A stretch of DNA of 64,000 bases from Rusavskia elegans (lineage: Eukaryota; Ascomycota; Lecanoromycetes; Teloschistales; Teloschistaceae), in assembly GCA_011316305.1 (NCBI GenBank), contig SAUG01000120.1, positions 62,001 to 126,000 on the forward strand. The letters run 5' to 3'. Shown one piece after another: positions 11,640 to 23,121 of this stretch. How positions within the stretch are numbered: the first letter of the stretch is position 1; each line of letters opens with the position of its first letter. The position numbers were made by a program, and so were the translations under genes. The notes under the pieces were generated by a model. The model was not told the origin of the DNA, did no database searches, and saw only the letters and a list, made by a program, of their open reading frames with translations.

Positions 11640-12032
11640 CTGCGGCTAAATGTGCTTTGTGTGAGAAGAACTATTGAGCCGTTGCTACGAAAGACCTTGG
11701 GGGAACTCTCATTCCAAGCTCAGTTCTCAAAAGGGAAGGCGGCAGACCACACCTGCATACTTGCATGCTGCATGCTGCATGCATACAAAACCCCACCACC
11801 CCCACCTGTGACGTCTTATATAGGACGCCACTATCTGGACATAATGTCAGCTTTGGGCGTTCGAGAAGGGCAGCGAACCTTGTTCAAAGATCCACAGGAC
11901 ATGCCCAAAGCGCTGTCAGTGTCGAACTAAAGAGCCGCAACAAGGCGGCCAAAACATCACGATGGCCCCATCAGCAACGTCTCCACGAACTATGACAGCG
12001 AAGCTAGAGTCAAAAGCCCAGCTCCCAGTACG
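11640..12032. promoter_or_regulatory. Divergent promoter between decarboxylase and 2OG dioxygenase genes
   Basis: The space shared by two head-to-head genes. It contains a bZIP/CRE-like TGACGTC at about 11808, a TATATA-type stretch just after it, and one AGATAG (GATA-factor type) site on the minus strand near 11833. Co-regulation by nitrogen control is an inference; single sites of this kind occur by chance. Confidence 0.45.
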
Positions 12033-13166
12033 TTGACCTTATACTTCAAGATTACAAGAGAGCCACTCACACCAAACCAGCTCATCTCCCTCGAACCCCT
12101 CCTCGACCCAACATCCCCCAAAGCACAAGAAACATCCCGCGCCCTCCTCTCCGCCTTTCGCACATCAGGCTTCCTCTACCTCACCGACTACTCATCCTTA
12201 ATCCCCCCCTCAGACATCAACAAAGTCTTCCACTCATCCGCCAAATTCTTCTCGCGGCCCCAATCCCAAAAAGACTCCGTCGCCTGCACCACCCCGACCG
12301 CAAACCGAGGCTACCACCACATCGGGCGCGAAAAAGTCAGCCGCGCCCTCACCGCCGAAGACGTCGCCCGCGACCGCGAACAAGGCGGCGAAGACATGAA
12401 AGAAACCTACGAGATCGGCCGGGCGAACGAAGCGGGCAATCCGCAGCCCTGGCCCGACAAGCTGGATCAAGACGGCGAGGCATTCCGCTCGACGATGCAG
12501 GATTTCTTCTTGAAGTGCAAGGAAATGCATGTTGTTTTGATGCGGGGCATTGCGATGGGGATGGGATTGGATGTGCATTTCTTCGACCCGTTTCTGGACA
12601 AGGGGGATAATAATTTACGACTTTTGCATTATCCTGCTGTTGCGGCCGGGGGGTTTGAGGGGGGCAAGAGGATGCGGGCGGGGGCACATAGTGATTATGG
12701 GAGCGTGACTTTCTTGTTCCAGGATCAGAGAGGGGGACTGCAGGTAGAGAAGGCGGATGGGAGTGGGGGATGGATGGATGTGGTGCCGAGGGAGGGGACG
12801 ATCGTTGTTAATGCGGGAGATTGTGAGTCCCTTCCTTTCCTTTCATCCCATCCCTTCTGCAAGCTTCTGTCATATTTTTGGCGGGTGCTGATATTTGCGG
12901 CGTTAGTAATGGCCCGCTGGTCCAACGACCTCATCCGCAGCACCAAACACCGCGTCGTCGAACCCCCGTCCCAAAACAACGAATCCGGAAAATCCGAGGG
13001 CCATCCACCTCGATACTCCGTCGCGTATTTCTGCAACCCGAATTATGAAGCTTGGATCGAGGCTTTACCGGGTACGTGGGAGGATATCGAAGGCGGGAAA
13101 AAGTATGATGGTATTAACAGCCGAGATTACCTTTTTAGCCGATTGAGTGCGACTTATATATCCTGA
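12033..13166 (+). CDS. 2-oxoglutarate/Fe(II) dioxygenase, thymine-7-hydroxylase-like
   Basis: Would oxidise thymine stepwise to uracil-5-carboxylate, feeding the neighbouring decarboxylase. Domains: N-terminal DIOX_N, then the jelly-roll with the iron motif HxD in AGAHSDYGSVTFLFQD, a WSNDLIRSTKHRVVEPP block with the distal His, and PPRYSVAYFCNPN with the 2OG-binding Arg-x-Ser. An 84-nt intron at 12823-12906 (GT-AG) is itself open in all codons; its removal restores NAGDLMARWSND. The 5' end is unresolved. Position 12033 is a TTG with no in-frame ATG upstream before a stop. The ATG at 11962 is in another frame and meets TGA at 12034. A spliced start from the ATG at 11844 (donor near 11914, acceptor near 12028) is possible. 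The start coordinate is thus provisional. Confidence 0.8.
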   Translation: MTLYFKITREPLTPNQLISLEPLLDPTSPKAQETSRALLSAFRTSGFLYLTDYSSLIPPSDINKVFHSSAKFFSRPQSQKDSVACTTPTANRGYHHIGREKVSRALTAEDVARDREQGGEDMKETYEIGRANEAGNPQPWPDKLDQDGEAFRSTMQDFFLKCKEMHVVLMRGIAMGMGLDVHFFDPFLDKGDNNLRLLHYPAVAAGGFEGGKRMRAGAHSDYGSVTFLFQDQRGGLQVEKADGSGGWMDVVPREGTIVVNAGDCESLPFLSSHPFCKLLSYFWRVLIFAALVMARWSNDLIRSTKHRVVEPPSQNNESGKSEGHPPRYSVAYFCNPNYEAWIEALPGTWEDIEGGKKYDGINSRDYLFSRLSATYIS

Positions 13167-13567
13167 TAGGGAGTAGTTTATCATTATTTCGTGTCACTAC
13201 TTTGTCGCTTTTAGGTTGTTGTATGTTTGATTATGCAGCATGAACCTAGCAATCGTAGGAACGGATTACGGGGTTCGAGGCATTGACTGTTATACCATTT
13301 GCTGCGTATCATCCTTGATTAAGCAAGCTCCGTATCAGATATTATTGTGGCGGAGGTGAGCTACCAAGCAAGCACTTGCCCACCTCCTAATGGGGAACAA
13401 AACATGACCATTCAAAATTCCTGTTGTTCTTACGCACAGTAGAACGTTTTCACTTAAATTTCATCGTGTAGATGCTTCTTCGACGTATGTACAGCAAAGG
13501 TAGATGAGAATATCCCAATCAACGCCATAGCAACTCCACTTATCATCCCAATGACAAGATCAGACCG
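13167..13567. other. Convergent intergenic region, no gene recognised
   Basis: 3' ends of the dioxygenase and the NLP-family gene face each other here. Confidence 0.5.
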
Positions 13568-14956
13568 TCACCACTGGCACATGTTCTTAGCGTTGGATGG
13601 TGGCGTGCTGCTCGCGCTGCCGTAATCCCAATCAGCTGCCGAATGGCCTTCGTTAGCATTCCTTCGATCGGATCGTACAGGACACAAGGTGATGTGTACA
13701 AGTGGTTGGTACATACCATGGATATCGCTAACGGGACGGATGTTTTCCGCGCGCGGCATCCGCCACCAGTCGTTACTCCTGTACTCATTCCCCAGCAAAT
13801 CGCGGTATTTGGGACATTCGCCGTTGAAGATTGTTTTGCGGCTCTTGTTGATTTCGGGGAAGGAGGCGTGCGAGAAGAAGCCGACGTAGACTTTGGGGTG
13901 TTTTCGGTTGAGGCCGGTGGCTTCGTTGGTGACGTCGCTGGTGCCGGGGACGTCGCTGTTGCAGAGGGAGGGTTAGCTCGTGGTTTGCTCTGGATAAGAA
14001 ACGAGGAGGAAGGGTGGCGGGGAAGGGAATGATGTTGACGTACACGTCGACGGTGTTGAGCTCATCCCAGGTGTAATGGTCGTGCATGCAGTGCTTGTTG
14101 TAGATGGCGCCCTGTACATATCAGTACTCATTCCATTCTGCCAACAAGGAAGAGAACATACCGCTCGATGCCACCAGTCACCTTCAGGGTCCTTCTTCCA
14201 CTTGACGACAATACCTTCCCAGTCGTGTTTGTGCCCAAGCTCACTGAGTATACCATCGTGACTAGCAGCGATGGTGAGTATTGTAGGATACATGGCACAG
14301 AGGCCAAGAGCTTACACATAGTAGTTGTAAAACTGCATGCGCCACTCGCCGAGGTTGCCACACCAACTTGCGCCGACGTAGGTTGGGAATGGATTGGCTA
14401 GGGTGTATGGGCCACTTGGCTGGGGTCCCACGTCTGTGCAATCCTCACCAGGGCTGGCGCTGGCTCCGACGTCGGTACCTGGGTTTGGAGCATTGCCCGT
14501 CTTGTCGGTGCCACCTTCTGGAGCGCAGGGGGACTGAACAGGTCAGCAGAGTGCTAAATCAAAGAGACCGGCTGTTCTGGCAAGGCATCCGAAGCGACTG
14601 TTAATCGAGGTATCGAAGGCTGCTAGTCGAGCTATCGGATACCCTGCCCGCCAACTCAAGAGGATGACCAGTAATTAACGTACGAATTCTTTCTGGGTTC
14701 TGGAAAACATCCAAACCGGCATGGCGTCGATGGCAGGAGCGTAGCCGGTCTGCTCAAGAAATTCGAACTGGCTGCCATGGAATGATCCAGGCCCGCTAGT
14801 CGATGGTTTGGGAGGGATTTTCGGTATGTCTTGGCGTGCCTTGATCTGGGGGGGGCTCTCGTTCGCGAAAGGATCAACGCCGAGAGAAGGGTACGCATTT
14901 ACTGTAAAGATTGAACTAAGAACGAGTGTGAAGGGAAAGACGAGGTGATGCATCAT
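13568..14956 (-). CDS. NPP1/NLP-family secreted protein (necrosis-inducing-like)
   Basis: A member of the Nep1-like protein family, secreted proteins of which some are cytolytic on plant cells and others are not. The start chosen (14956, MM-HHLV) gives a clean signal peptide; an in-frame upstream Met at 15019 would spoil it. The family heptad appears as GHKHDWE, with Lys in the third position where Arg is usual, followed by EGIVVKW. Downstream are HDHYTWDE and a Tyr-Gly-Ser/Pro-rich C-terminus ending in Cys. Five introns restore one frame, including 14534-14683. The region before the heptad is diverged from canonical NLPs. Activity cannot be told from sequence. No break is seen in the reading frame. 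Confidence 0.8.
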
Positions 14957-16466
14957 AGCGGAGATCAATATAACGAAAGTTGATTCCGTATAGTAGCGAG
15001 ACTTTGGTGGAGATGCCACTGGTCTAGGAGGTATAGACAGTGAGATTATATAAACTTCAATGTCCAGCTAGGAGCTGGGTATCTGCCCATGCCAAGTCCG
15101 TCGGGCTGAGGAGGCACACTGCAGACATAGCGATCAATTTCCCTAATGTGGGTGTGTTGTTTCATGTGGGCCATTTTGTCCCTCAACGCGTTGAAAATGA
15201 AAGCCGAATAGACGAGCAAAGAGTTGGTGGTGGTCCTTGGGGCCAATCTGCAAGGCGGCCGGATGGCGAAGCGGCTGCGTGTCGACTGCATTGACTCGAG
15301 ACGGACATGCTGACCTCTGTGATACTCCTGGCTGCGCCTCCATAAGCTGAGGACGCATTCGTATACCCTTGTCGTTCTAGACTCTGGAAAGACAGATGAT
15401 GCCACCCTGACACGGCATCGGCAGACATTGCTGGGGGATGCATGAAGGAACCAACAGGCTGAACTGCACCTCTGAAGCATCAAAGTAGCAAGAGGGAGGT
15501 GAATCGAGTACATCGAACCAAGTGTAAATGAATGCCTGCTTACATTCAGTAGCTACAACACTGCTTCCACATGGCTACGGATGACGGAACGATACCCGTT
15601 GAAGACGGTTTACGATAGAGACGAGAGAACCGTTTGACACGGATCATACAAGCCGCATGATTGGTATTCCCGATTGAGTACATTTTGACAAAAGAGAGAC
15701 CTTGTAGCTGAGAATGTTAATCGACTAACAGCCAACGGCATGAGGTCCACCAAGGCGAGAAGCATGGCCGTAGCAATAAAGAAAGGGAGGAGGCGTAGCG
15801 ACAACAAGAATGGGACCTCATCAAAGTTTTGCCTGTGGTGATCAAAATAACATGTTGGTGTACTCCGTAGATGGTGTGTGTATGCGCAAGTACAGATACC
15901 CATAGAGAGGTTGGTGAGAGTTGTTGGGTGACTGACCGGCACGAAGGATTAAGTTTAGGGTCAAAAGAGGCGAAAAGAGGCGCACACACGATACATTACC
16001 CGGCGGCAAAAGCTGTTGTATCATTGGCTCGCTTAAAAGTATACACTCCCAAAATGGAAAATCCGTGACGCAGGGGTCTTTGAGTCACCCGCCCGGGACA
16101 ACAACATGAGAACAGCCTCCCCAAATATCCTGCAGATCGCATTCAATTAATGAAGCCTGAAGAGCACAGGCTGAAACATGCACATGCCGCAGCCTGGAAT
16201 TTGTTGAAGTCACAGGCTGGGAGGCTGCAGGAAGCTGCATACATATGCACTCAGCCTCATGCCCTCGCTTCATTTGACCTGCACCTCCACCGTCCTGCGC
16301 CGCCATGTCGTTAAATAAACACCCCTCATGTTCAACTTCCTAAACATTCTTCCTTCTCAAATTCTTTACTACAAAAATACGTCGACATCTACCTCATCTC
16401 CTATCCCCCCAAACCAACTCATAACAACCTATTTACCGCGAGAATACGAACGACCACACCATCGTC
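14957..16466. other. Intergenic, no gene recognised
   Basis: About 1.5 kb with several overlapping short open frames on both strands. None shows domain, signal or splice continuity. Confidence 0.5.
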
Positions 16467-17309
16467 ATGGCTATCCTCGCCAAGAACTGGACCGGTCGAC
16501 TTCGCTATGCTCCTTTGCTCAACATTGCCATCTTGCTTGCTTCTGTCGTGACCTTCGGCCTCGCAGTCTCCTACGCCAACGCCTCCATTAGAACGCCCAT
16601 GGAGAACCAGGCCGAAGTCTACATGCGCCCCCGCCCAACAAATAGGTATGACAACATCACCCATATCTCCAGACCACCCCGAGCGACATTTTTACCATGA
16701 CGACGCCCATCACTAATCTCCAAGCAGCAAAATCATAGTCTATTCAACCTTCATGCCCTTCTTCACTATCCTTCAGTCCGGCCTCGACCTCAGCCTCCAC
16801 TTCCTCATCTCCCTCCATCCAATCTACAGTCTTGCCATCTCCAGCATCTACTTCATCGGTAAGCACTCTCCCAGCCATCTCACTCCCAATCCGCTTCATA
16901 AAGAACCTGCGAAACCCATTTGTCTACTCGATAACCCATCGATAACAAACCCCATACACCCCCCTCATTTTTCACCTCCAACACGCGCCTTCCTCGAACC
17001 ACCCTAACTCGACCAACTACTGCAGGCTGGCTCGTCCAATGGAGCATCTGGATGCACTGCGAAATCAGCGGCATCGGCTTCGACAACGCCGGTAAAGGCG
17101 AAAAATGCTGGCAAGTCAACCTCGACCACCGCAAATACAGCATGGTCCCCATGCGAAGCTCCGAAGGCGTCGTCAACGGGCGAGTCGGCTTGGGCGCCGT
17201 GGTCATTGCGCTCTATGTTGCCTACTTCGCCATGGCATTGCTGGCTGTGTTGCGCAATCGTCGAGAAGGCGGGAAGGGCATGAAGATTGGAACTTCGGAG
17301 ATGAGATGA
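16467..17309 (+). CDS. Four-helix membrane protein, uncharacterised
   Basis: A 197-residue protein after removal of two introns (16646-16727 and 16859-17025). The three exons total 594 nt and keep one frame. Four hydrophobic segments are visible: residues about 16-36 (PLLNIAILLASVVTFGLAVSY), about 64-84, about 88-110 and about 165-188, followed by a short basic tail (NRREGGKGMK). A Cys-bearing loop (MHCEISGIGFDN...CWQV) lies between helices 3 and 4. The layout resembles small tetraspan/MARVEL-like fungal membrane proteins, but I do not recognise the family. Clear splice sites and codon use make it a real gene. Confidence 0.72.
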
Positions 17310-19005
17310 GACGGGGAGGGAAGTCTTTGCAGTCTCGATAATATTTGCCAGGAGGGTTGGGGCTCATGAGTTCTTGGAGGAAGAAATGTTGTCCTTAGGA
17401 TTAGGTCAGCGGGTTGAATTGGACTTGGATACAATTATGGACCATGGACCTTCCATTTGCATTCCCTCTTGAACCCCACCCGCCCGTAGACACCAGCATT
17501 CCTACCTGGTCCTATCATGGAGGCACAACTCGGTCAAGGTGCGTGGCGTACTACCTGCACCATGGTCGATTGAAGTTATTGCCCTTCTGCTTCTCTAAGA
17601 AGCCCCTCAGCGATAGTCTCGCCCCGACTTTCGTGCCACTGCATCTGGAGGTACTTTGTAATCTCTCCCGTAAGCTGGTAGTGGCGTGTCATATACTGTA
17701 AGCCGACGGAGGAAGGAGAAGGCATGATGAGTTGGTTATGATCGGTGAAATCTATGGAGAAGCTACCTTAATTTTACAAAATTTAAGGTACTACTCCACC
17801 CTCGCAGCACGCTAGGCCACGCTAGGTAAGCTATTGTCTTGGCAGACTTTAATTAGGCGGGGGGTAAGGTACCGTAAGATTTTTAAATCGCACTAGGGAG
17901 CCCGCTAAAAACCTTCGGGTATTACCCGCAGCCAAAATCAACGGATATAGGGGTGCCAAGCGTTTTAGCGTGCGGCGAAGGCGGGTGGATGAACCCCCGA
18001 GTAAGGTAAGCCTAATTATTGGGCCAAGTTACGTGATCCGCACCATAATATGAATCTGCCTGCACAAGCAGGCTCACATATACCTTTGATCACAGTCTAC
18101 CATCAAACGTCATCCCTATTGGTACTTTAGGAGAGCCTTGGGTGGAGTTTTCTGCTGTCCAACCTTTCTCACATATACTGGCACTTTAGTGGCTCTCGAT
18201 TTAGTAATGCTGGAGTGCTGATCAGAGACCTTAAGCATCGGAAGGAGGTTCGGACAGTCCCGCCGCCACCGAAGAAGTTCTGTAGATCATTCTTTCTTCT
18301 TCCTCCTGGATCCTACCTACTGGCTACCGTCTATCTACTGCCTTACACGTCGCCTCTACTGTATTTCTTATCACCGCTGCCGCCTCCGCCGCCTCTACCG
18401 AGCAGACCTTATCTGACTCCCACTCCAACTCCAACTCCTCTAGTTCTGAGCTCGATTTACGCAACCGGCAGGCTGCCTTTGGAGATTCCGACGAGAGTAA
18501 TAGTTCACCTGATAATGAGGAGGTCCTTTGGCAGCCTGATCCTCGGCTTACGATGTCAAGGACTACTATGGATGGATACCACTTTACCACGCAGCAGACC
18601 ATAGTCACAACGAAGTTGCTAGTCTACTTACGGGCTTTGCAGACGCCGCTCGCCAGGTACCTTCTCAGGCGGCCGTGAGGCTATAGTCCGGCCCTCGGTA
18701 TCCGGATACCCAGAAGAGCGCCTGGCACGTTACAAATGGACATTCATATTGTGGTAACAACGTAGCTCTACCTTGAGAGTATCCCTTCGCCTGTTGAAGA
18801 TTGTTTTCACGAAAACGCAATCCGCCCCATGAACCCTGATTTGGAGACCATAACATGCAAAGGGATGGCTTCGCGGGACCAAAGCCTCACGATCTGAGAA
18901 TAATCGGCCAATCCTCATCCTGGCAAGAAGAATCCAAACCCATCTTCGACTTCACGACTTCCCAATGTAACCATCACCTTCTCGTCATGCCTTCAATTGG
19001 TACCT
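17310..19005. other. Intergenic with possible mobile-element relics
   Basis: No intact gene. From about 17760 to 18060 the DNA is AT-rich with GGTACC/TAAGGTA palindromes. At about 18368-18678 (+) there is a coding-like fragment of Ser/Asn-rich sequence ending RYLLRRP; it has no start or recognisable family and may be a remnant of a dispersed element. Confidence 0.4.
17764..17790. repeat. Near-perfect AT-rich palindrome
   Basis: TACCTTAATTTT at the left pairs with AAAATTTAAGGTA at the right, with one base missing from the left arm. It stands at the edge of the AT-rich patch. Confidence 0.6.
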
Positions 19006-20343
19006 TCAATGACTGCTTGAATGCCTTTTGGATCGCTCGTCGACTTGGGCGAACGACAAATCGTCTTCGAACGGAGTCTCGTAGGGTTCTTCGGCTTGAG
19101 GCGTAATGCGAGCGAGGTGTCGACGTTGGCCGCTGAAGTCCAAGGTTGCAGAATGGCCTGTCACGCGGTTCTACCCTAATCAGCTGGACTTCATGTACAA
19201 TATTCTGGCCAGACTTACATCCCAAACGACGACGGACCCCTTGGTCCATTTGACCCTTGCTTGAAAGTCTGCGCCGAAGGCAATGTGATCGTAGAGGAAC
19301 TTTAGAAGGGTATCGCTTTCCTCTTTCTTGTACCCAATGATATGGCGGGTGACTAAGAGGTGTCAATTATGTCGAGTGTGGCGGAAAACGTTACCCACAC
19401 TGTGGATTGACAAAAAGCGCCTTCTCCCCAGTCGCTGGATGTGTCCTGACGAGGGGATGCACGCTTGTAACCGGCTCTCGACGCACAATCGAGTCCCTAG
19501 CTCTGGCGGACTCCGCTTGCTCGATGCCAGAGTGCATCGCCTTGAGTCCGTGCAACCTCTCCCGGAAGGCCGGACTGAGCCTCCGGTAAGCCTCGGCCTG
19601 ATTGACGAAGAGCGTGTCTCCTCCCGTTGAAGGAACGTCCAGAATGTACAGGAAGGTTGTTCCAGGTGGTTGCTTCTCGTACGTCACGTCGCTGTGCCAA
19701 GCTACGGTGGACGTTCGCTCCTGGAGAAGGATTTCGCCGGACTTGTCGTCGGCTCCTCGATGCACCACGTGAACTTCGGGATGTTCCTTGGGTGCGCCAC
19801 TGGTTGGATGGATGTGAAGGCGTCCAAAGTATTCGCCAAACTTCAAAGCTTCCCCAATGGGAATTGTAGCGAAGTTCTGTTCTTTGAAGACGAGGACCTT
19901 GCGTTGGGCCGTCAGGAGAGCGAGCTGATCCTTGCCACGATCTGACAGCTTGCTTAACTGGATTCCGGAAAGGACCGTGCCAGTGTTAGGGGTTAGATCT
20001 TCTCTTTCCACGGAGGGACCAAGTAGTTCGGAGAAGCTTTCATCAGCGTCGAGTCCGTGCTCGACATGCTCGAACGTCTCAAGTAGGGGGAGCTTTTCAT
20101 CCGGGTTCCACGCAGGCAGGTAATTCAGATACTGGGTGATGGTCTTAGCTCACTGGCCAGCCTTTGGGGGACGCAGTTCAAGCATACGTTTGCTTTTGCG
20201 TGGTGAGCATCTCCTTCCTCTTCCAGCTTCTTGTTGTACGCCTGCGCACCTGCGGCTTGCTCTTTGTAATTTCCGAAGGTTCTACCAACCGCAGACTTGG
20301 AGGCTGTTGTTGACTGTGTGACTGTTATCGCCGACGGCGCCAT
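19006..20343 (-). CDS. TauD-type alpha-ketoglutarate-dependent sulfonate/taurine dioxygenase
   Basis: Would release sulfite from taurine or related sulfonates using 2OG, Fe(II) and O2 (Jlp1/TauD class), supplying sulfur. The first exon encodes an N-terminal extension; an intron at about 20129-20195 joins HAKAN to YLNYLPAWNP. The iron-binding HxD is in TVAWHSDVTYE. After a GTGGGT-donor intron near 19335-19400 the sequence reads NPQFTRHIIGYKKEES, as in the family. A last intron (about 19158-19218) restores VWDNRVTGHSATLDF with the distal His, followed by the 2OG-binding Arg in GQRRHLARITPQ. It ends at 19006. It is divergent from a Dal5-family transporter, consistent with a sulfonate uptake and use pair. 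Other 2OG substrates, for example alkylsulfates, are possible. Confidence 0.87.
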
Positions 20344-21005
20344 TGTGAGCTACAAGCAAAGGTGCAACAATGGAAAGAAGGGTAAGCTATCCGGGAATTT
20401 CTATACAACCATGCGCGCTTGAGAGAGCACGGGTGTCCTTCCTGAGCCTACTTCCGTCTTTGCAGTTCCATGTCACGCAATATCTCCATGCAATCACAGC
20501 ACGTTGAGATAAGGTACTGACGATATGTTCTTCGATTCTCCACGAGTCATTGTTCAGCGATAGCAATCTTGCAAGGATTATGCACATCGGGGTGTTGCGT
20601 GCTATCACGCAATTGAGGGGCTACCTGCCTGAGTCTGTCTGTTCAACGTCACCCTTTACACCACTTCACATCAGATTCAACGTTCGATCGCCATCGCGCC
20701 TTCGATTTGCACCACCGCTCTCTGCGAAACTTGTCCTGTCGGATTGCGACATTGGGATCTACGGATGTAATTGGCTTTTATGTTCCGAGCACTCAGCCGC
20801 CGCGCGGGTGGCACCTGCTCCTCCAGGGGATAGAGAAGAGCATGAACGGCTCATAGCTCATAGGATGAGAAAGCCGTAGCTAGCCCAGCACCCCTGTCTT
20901 TAGGAGATATGCTGTACCTACAAAGGTCGATAAGAACTGTAGGACCACAGCGAGTTTCCCTGGCAAAAAGCTCTACCTACAGCTGGCACTTTTTGAGTTC
21001 GAATC
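20344..21005. promoter_or_regulatory. Divergent promoter of dioxygenase/transporter pair
   Basis: The 660 bp between two head-to-head genes. No convincing CYS3/MetR-type palindrome could be assigned by eye. Sharing of control is inferred only from the arrangement. Confidence 0.4.
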
Positions 21006-23121
21006 ATGGCTACAGAAGGCAAAGACGCCTCAATACCAAGTGATCATGTTTCGACGAGGCCCACCCCAAGGCATGGTGCTTTCGCCAGACTTACCTCGAA
21101 ATTGAGATCAAGATCCAACGAGACTTCGACGTTTACGGGCGCCCAGGTTTGCCAGGCTACGGCAAGCGAAGAACAAAACGTTGGGAACAACTTGGATCCC
21201 GATATCAAAAATGACGACGTCAGTCTCAACAAGTACTACGTCCCTATCGACTCCTACGAAGGCAGACATCGCTACGACCCCAAGGCCACATGGACTAAAG
21301 AGGAAGAGCAGTCCCTCATTCGAAAACTCGATATACGTGTCTGTGCTTACTGCTGCCTCATGTTCTTCGCATTACAGATCGATCGGTCCAACATCTCTCA
21401 AGCGCTCTCCGATAACTTCTTGGACGACCTTGGTATGAACACGAACGATTACAACACTGGCCAAACAATCTTCTACGTTTCGTTCTTGGCTGCAGAATTA
21501 CCTTCGCAACTCGTCAGCAAAAAAATAGGCCCTGACAATTGGATTCCCATACAGATGATATCTTGGAGCATCGTCGCTTGTTGCCAAGCCAAGTTGACCG
21601 GCCGCGCCACTTTCTTTCTGACAAGATCTCTCCTCGGTATCATTGAAGGCGGCTTCATCCCCGATGTGATCCTGTACCTGAGCTACTTCTACAAGAGCAA
21701 GGAGTTGCCGATACGCCTAAGCTTCTTCTGGGGTGCATATGGTGTCACGTTCATCATTTCGGCTTTCTTGGCATTCGGTATCCTACACCTTCGCGGACAT
21801 GAAGGACTGGCTGGATGGCAATGGCTGTTTGCACTCGAAGGGGCGTTGACTGCTCTGATTGGAATATTCTCGTGGTAAGGAAAGATATCGCCAGATCCGC
21901 TGGACCATACTGCTCACCAGTGTCCACAAGGCTTTATCTTCCGCCATCACCCTATCAGACGGCAAGCTGGTTCCGGGGGCAGAAGGGATGGTTTACGGAG
22001 AGAGAAGAGGCAAGTAGTTGAGCCCGTGTCTTGGTTTAGATTTCTCTAACTGGTATAGGTCATCCTAGCAAATCGAATCATCAGAGACGACCCATCCAAA
22101 GGGGACATGCACAACCGGTAAGCAGGATCTATTCCATGCATTAGAATATCTCTTCGACTGGCTGGAGATACCTCGACCTCCAGCCCAATCGAGTCCCCGC
22201 CCACGCAGGGAATACACGACTGACAACAACTAGACAAGCCGTAAACCCCAAACTCCTCTGGCAGGCTCTAAAAGACTATGACATGTGGCCCATCTACCTC
22301 TTCGGCTTCACCTGGACCATCCCCCACAGCTGCGCAACAGCCTATCTAACTCTCGTCCTCCGCGGTCTAAAATTCGATACCTTCGAAACAAATCTCCTCA
22401 CAGTGCCGGCCTACATTCTCTTCATCGTCCAACTGATCTTCTGGACCTGGGTCTCCGAGAAAATCAACAATCGCTACCTGATCATCCTATTCTGCCAAAT
22501 ATACATGCTTCCAATTCTGGTAGCACTGGAGACTTTGCCCGCAGGGGTAAAGTATGCTTGGAGTAGATACGTATTAAACATGATGCTGGTGGGGTTCCCG
22601 TATGTTCATGCTATTGTTGGTGAGTTCCATGACCCTGCCAATACGTGCCGACCAGCCTAGCTGAAGATGATGACAGTGGCCATGACAAGTCGTAATGCCG
22701 GCTCCGTTCGAACCCGTACGGTCGGCACTGCGTTGTACAATATGTGTGTGCAGACATCTAACATCATTTCTTCCAACGTACGTCTCCTCTTCATCCCAAA
22801 CATATGGTACGGGAACGGCGCTGATACCATACCTTAACACAGGTATACCGAGATCACGACAAGCCCCTCTATCGCACCGGCAACAAAGTCCTCATAGGGT
22901 TAGTAGCATACAACATCGTCCTCATTACCTTGTCGAAAATATATTACATGACTCGGAACACCCAACGAGAGCGGATCTGGCAGGGGATGTCGGAGGTTGA
23001 GAAAGCAAGTTATCTGGAAACGACGCAGGATAGTGGGAACAAGAGGTGAGTCGTTCAATGCGAGGATATGTGAAGCCCGGTTGACCAGAGAGCTAGGCTT
23101 GATTTTCGGTTTGTGCATTAG
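21006..23121 (+). CDS. MFS transporter, Dal5-like, probable sulfonate/anion importer
   Basis: A plasma-membrane symporter of the family that includes the yeast Soa1 and Dal5. A long hydrophilic N-terminus precedes TM1 (VCAYCCLMFFALQIDRSN), and the family's D-R-S-N-I-S signature follows. Further helices run through the first exon to 21877. At least five introns split the second half. Exons then read FYLPPSPYQTASW, VILANRIIRDDPSK, a long helix-rich exon at about 22235-22619, and MTSRNAGSVRTRTVGTALYN. The last exon (23096-23121) is tiny: KR joins LDFRFVH with the stop TAG at 23119-23121, which is the family's usual end. Divergence from the TauD gene argues for taurine or another sulfonate as substrate, but pantothenate- or allantoate-type cargo cannot be excluded. 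Confidence 0.85.

Noticed and set aside
15046..15513. 155-codon minus-strand open frame
   Set aside because: Overlaps other frames of similar quality, has a biased Arg/Ser composition and no recognisable family.
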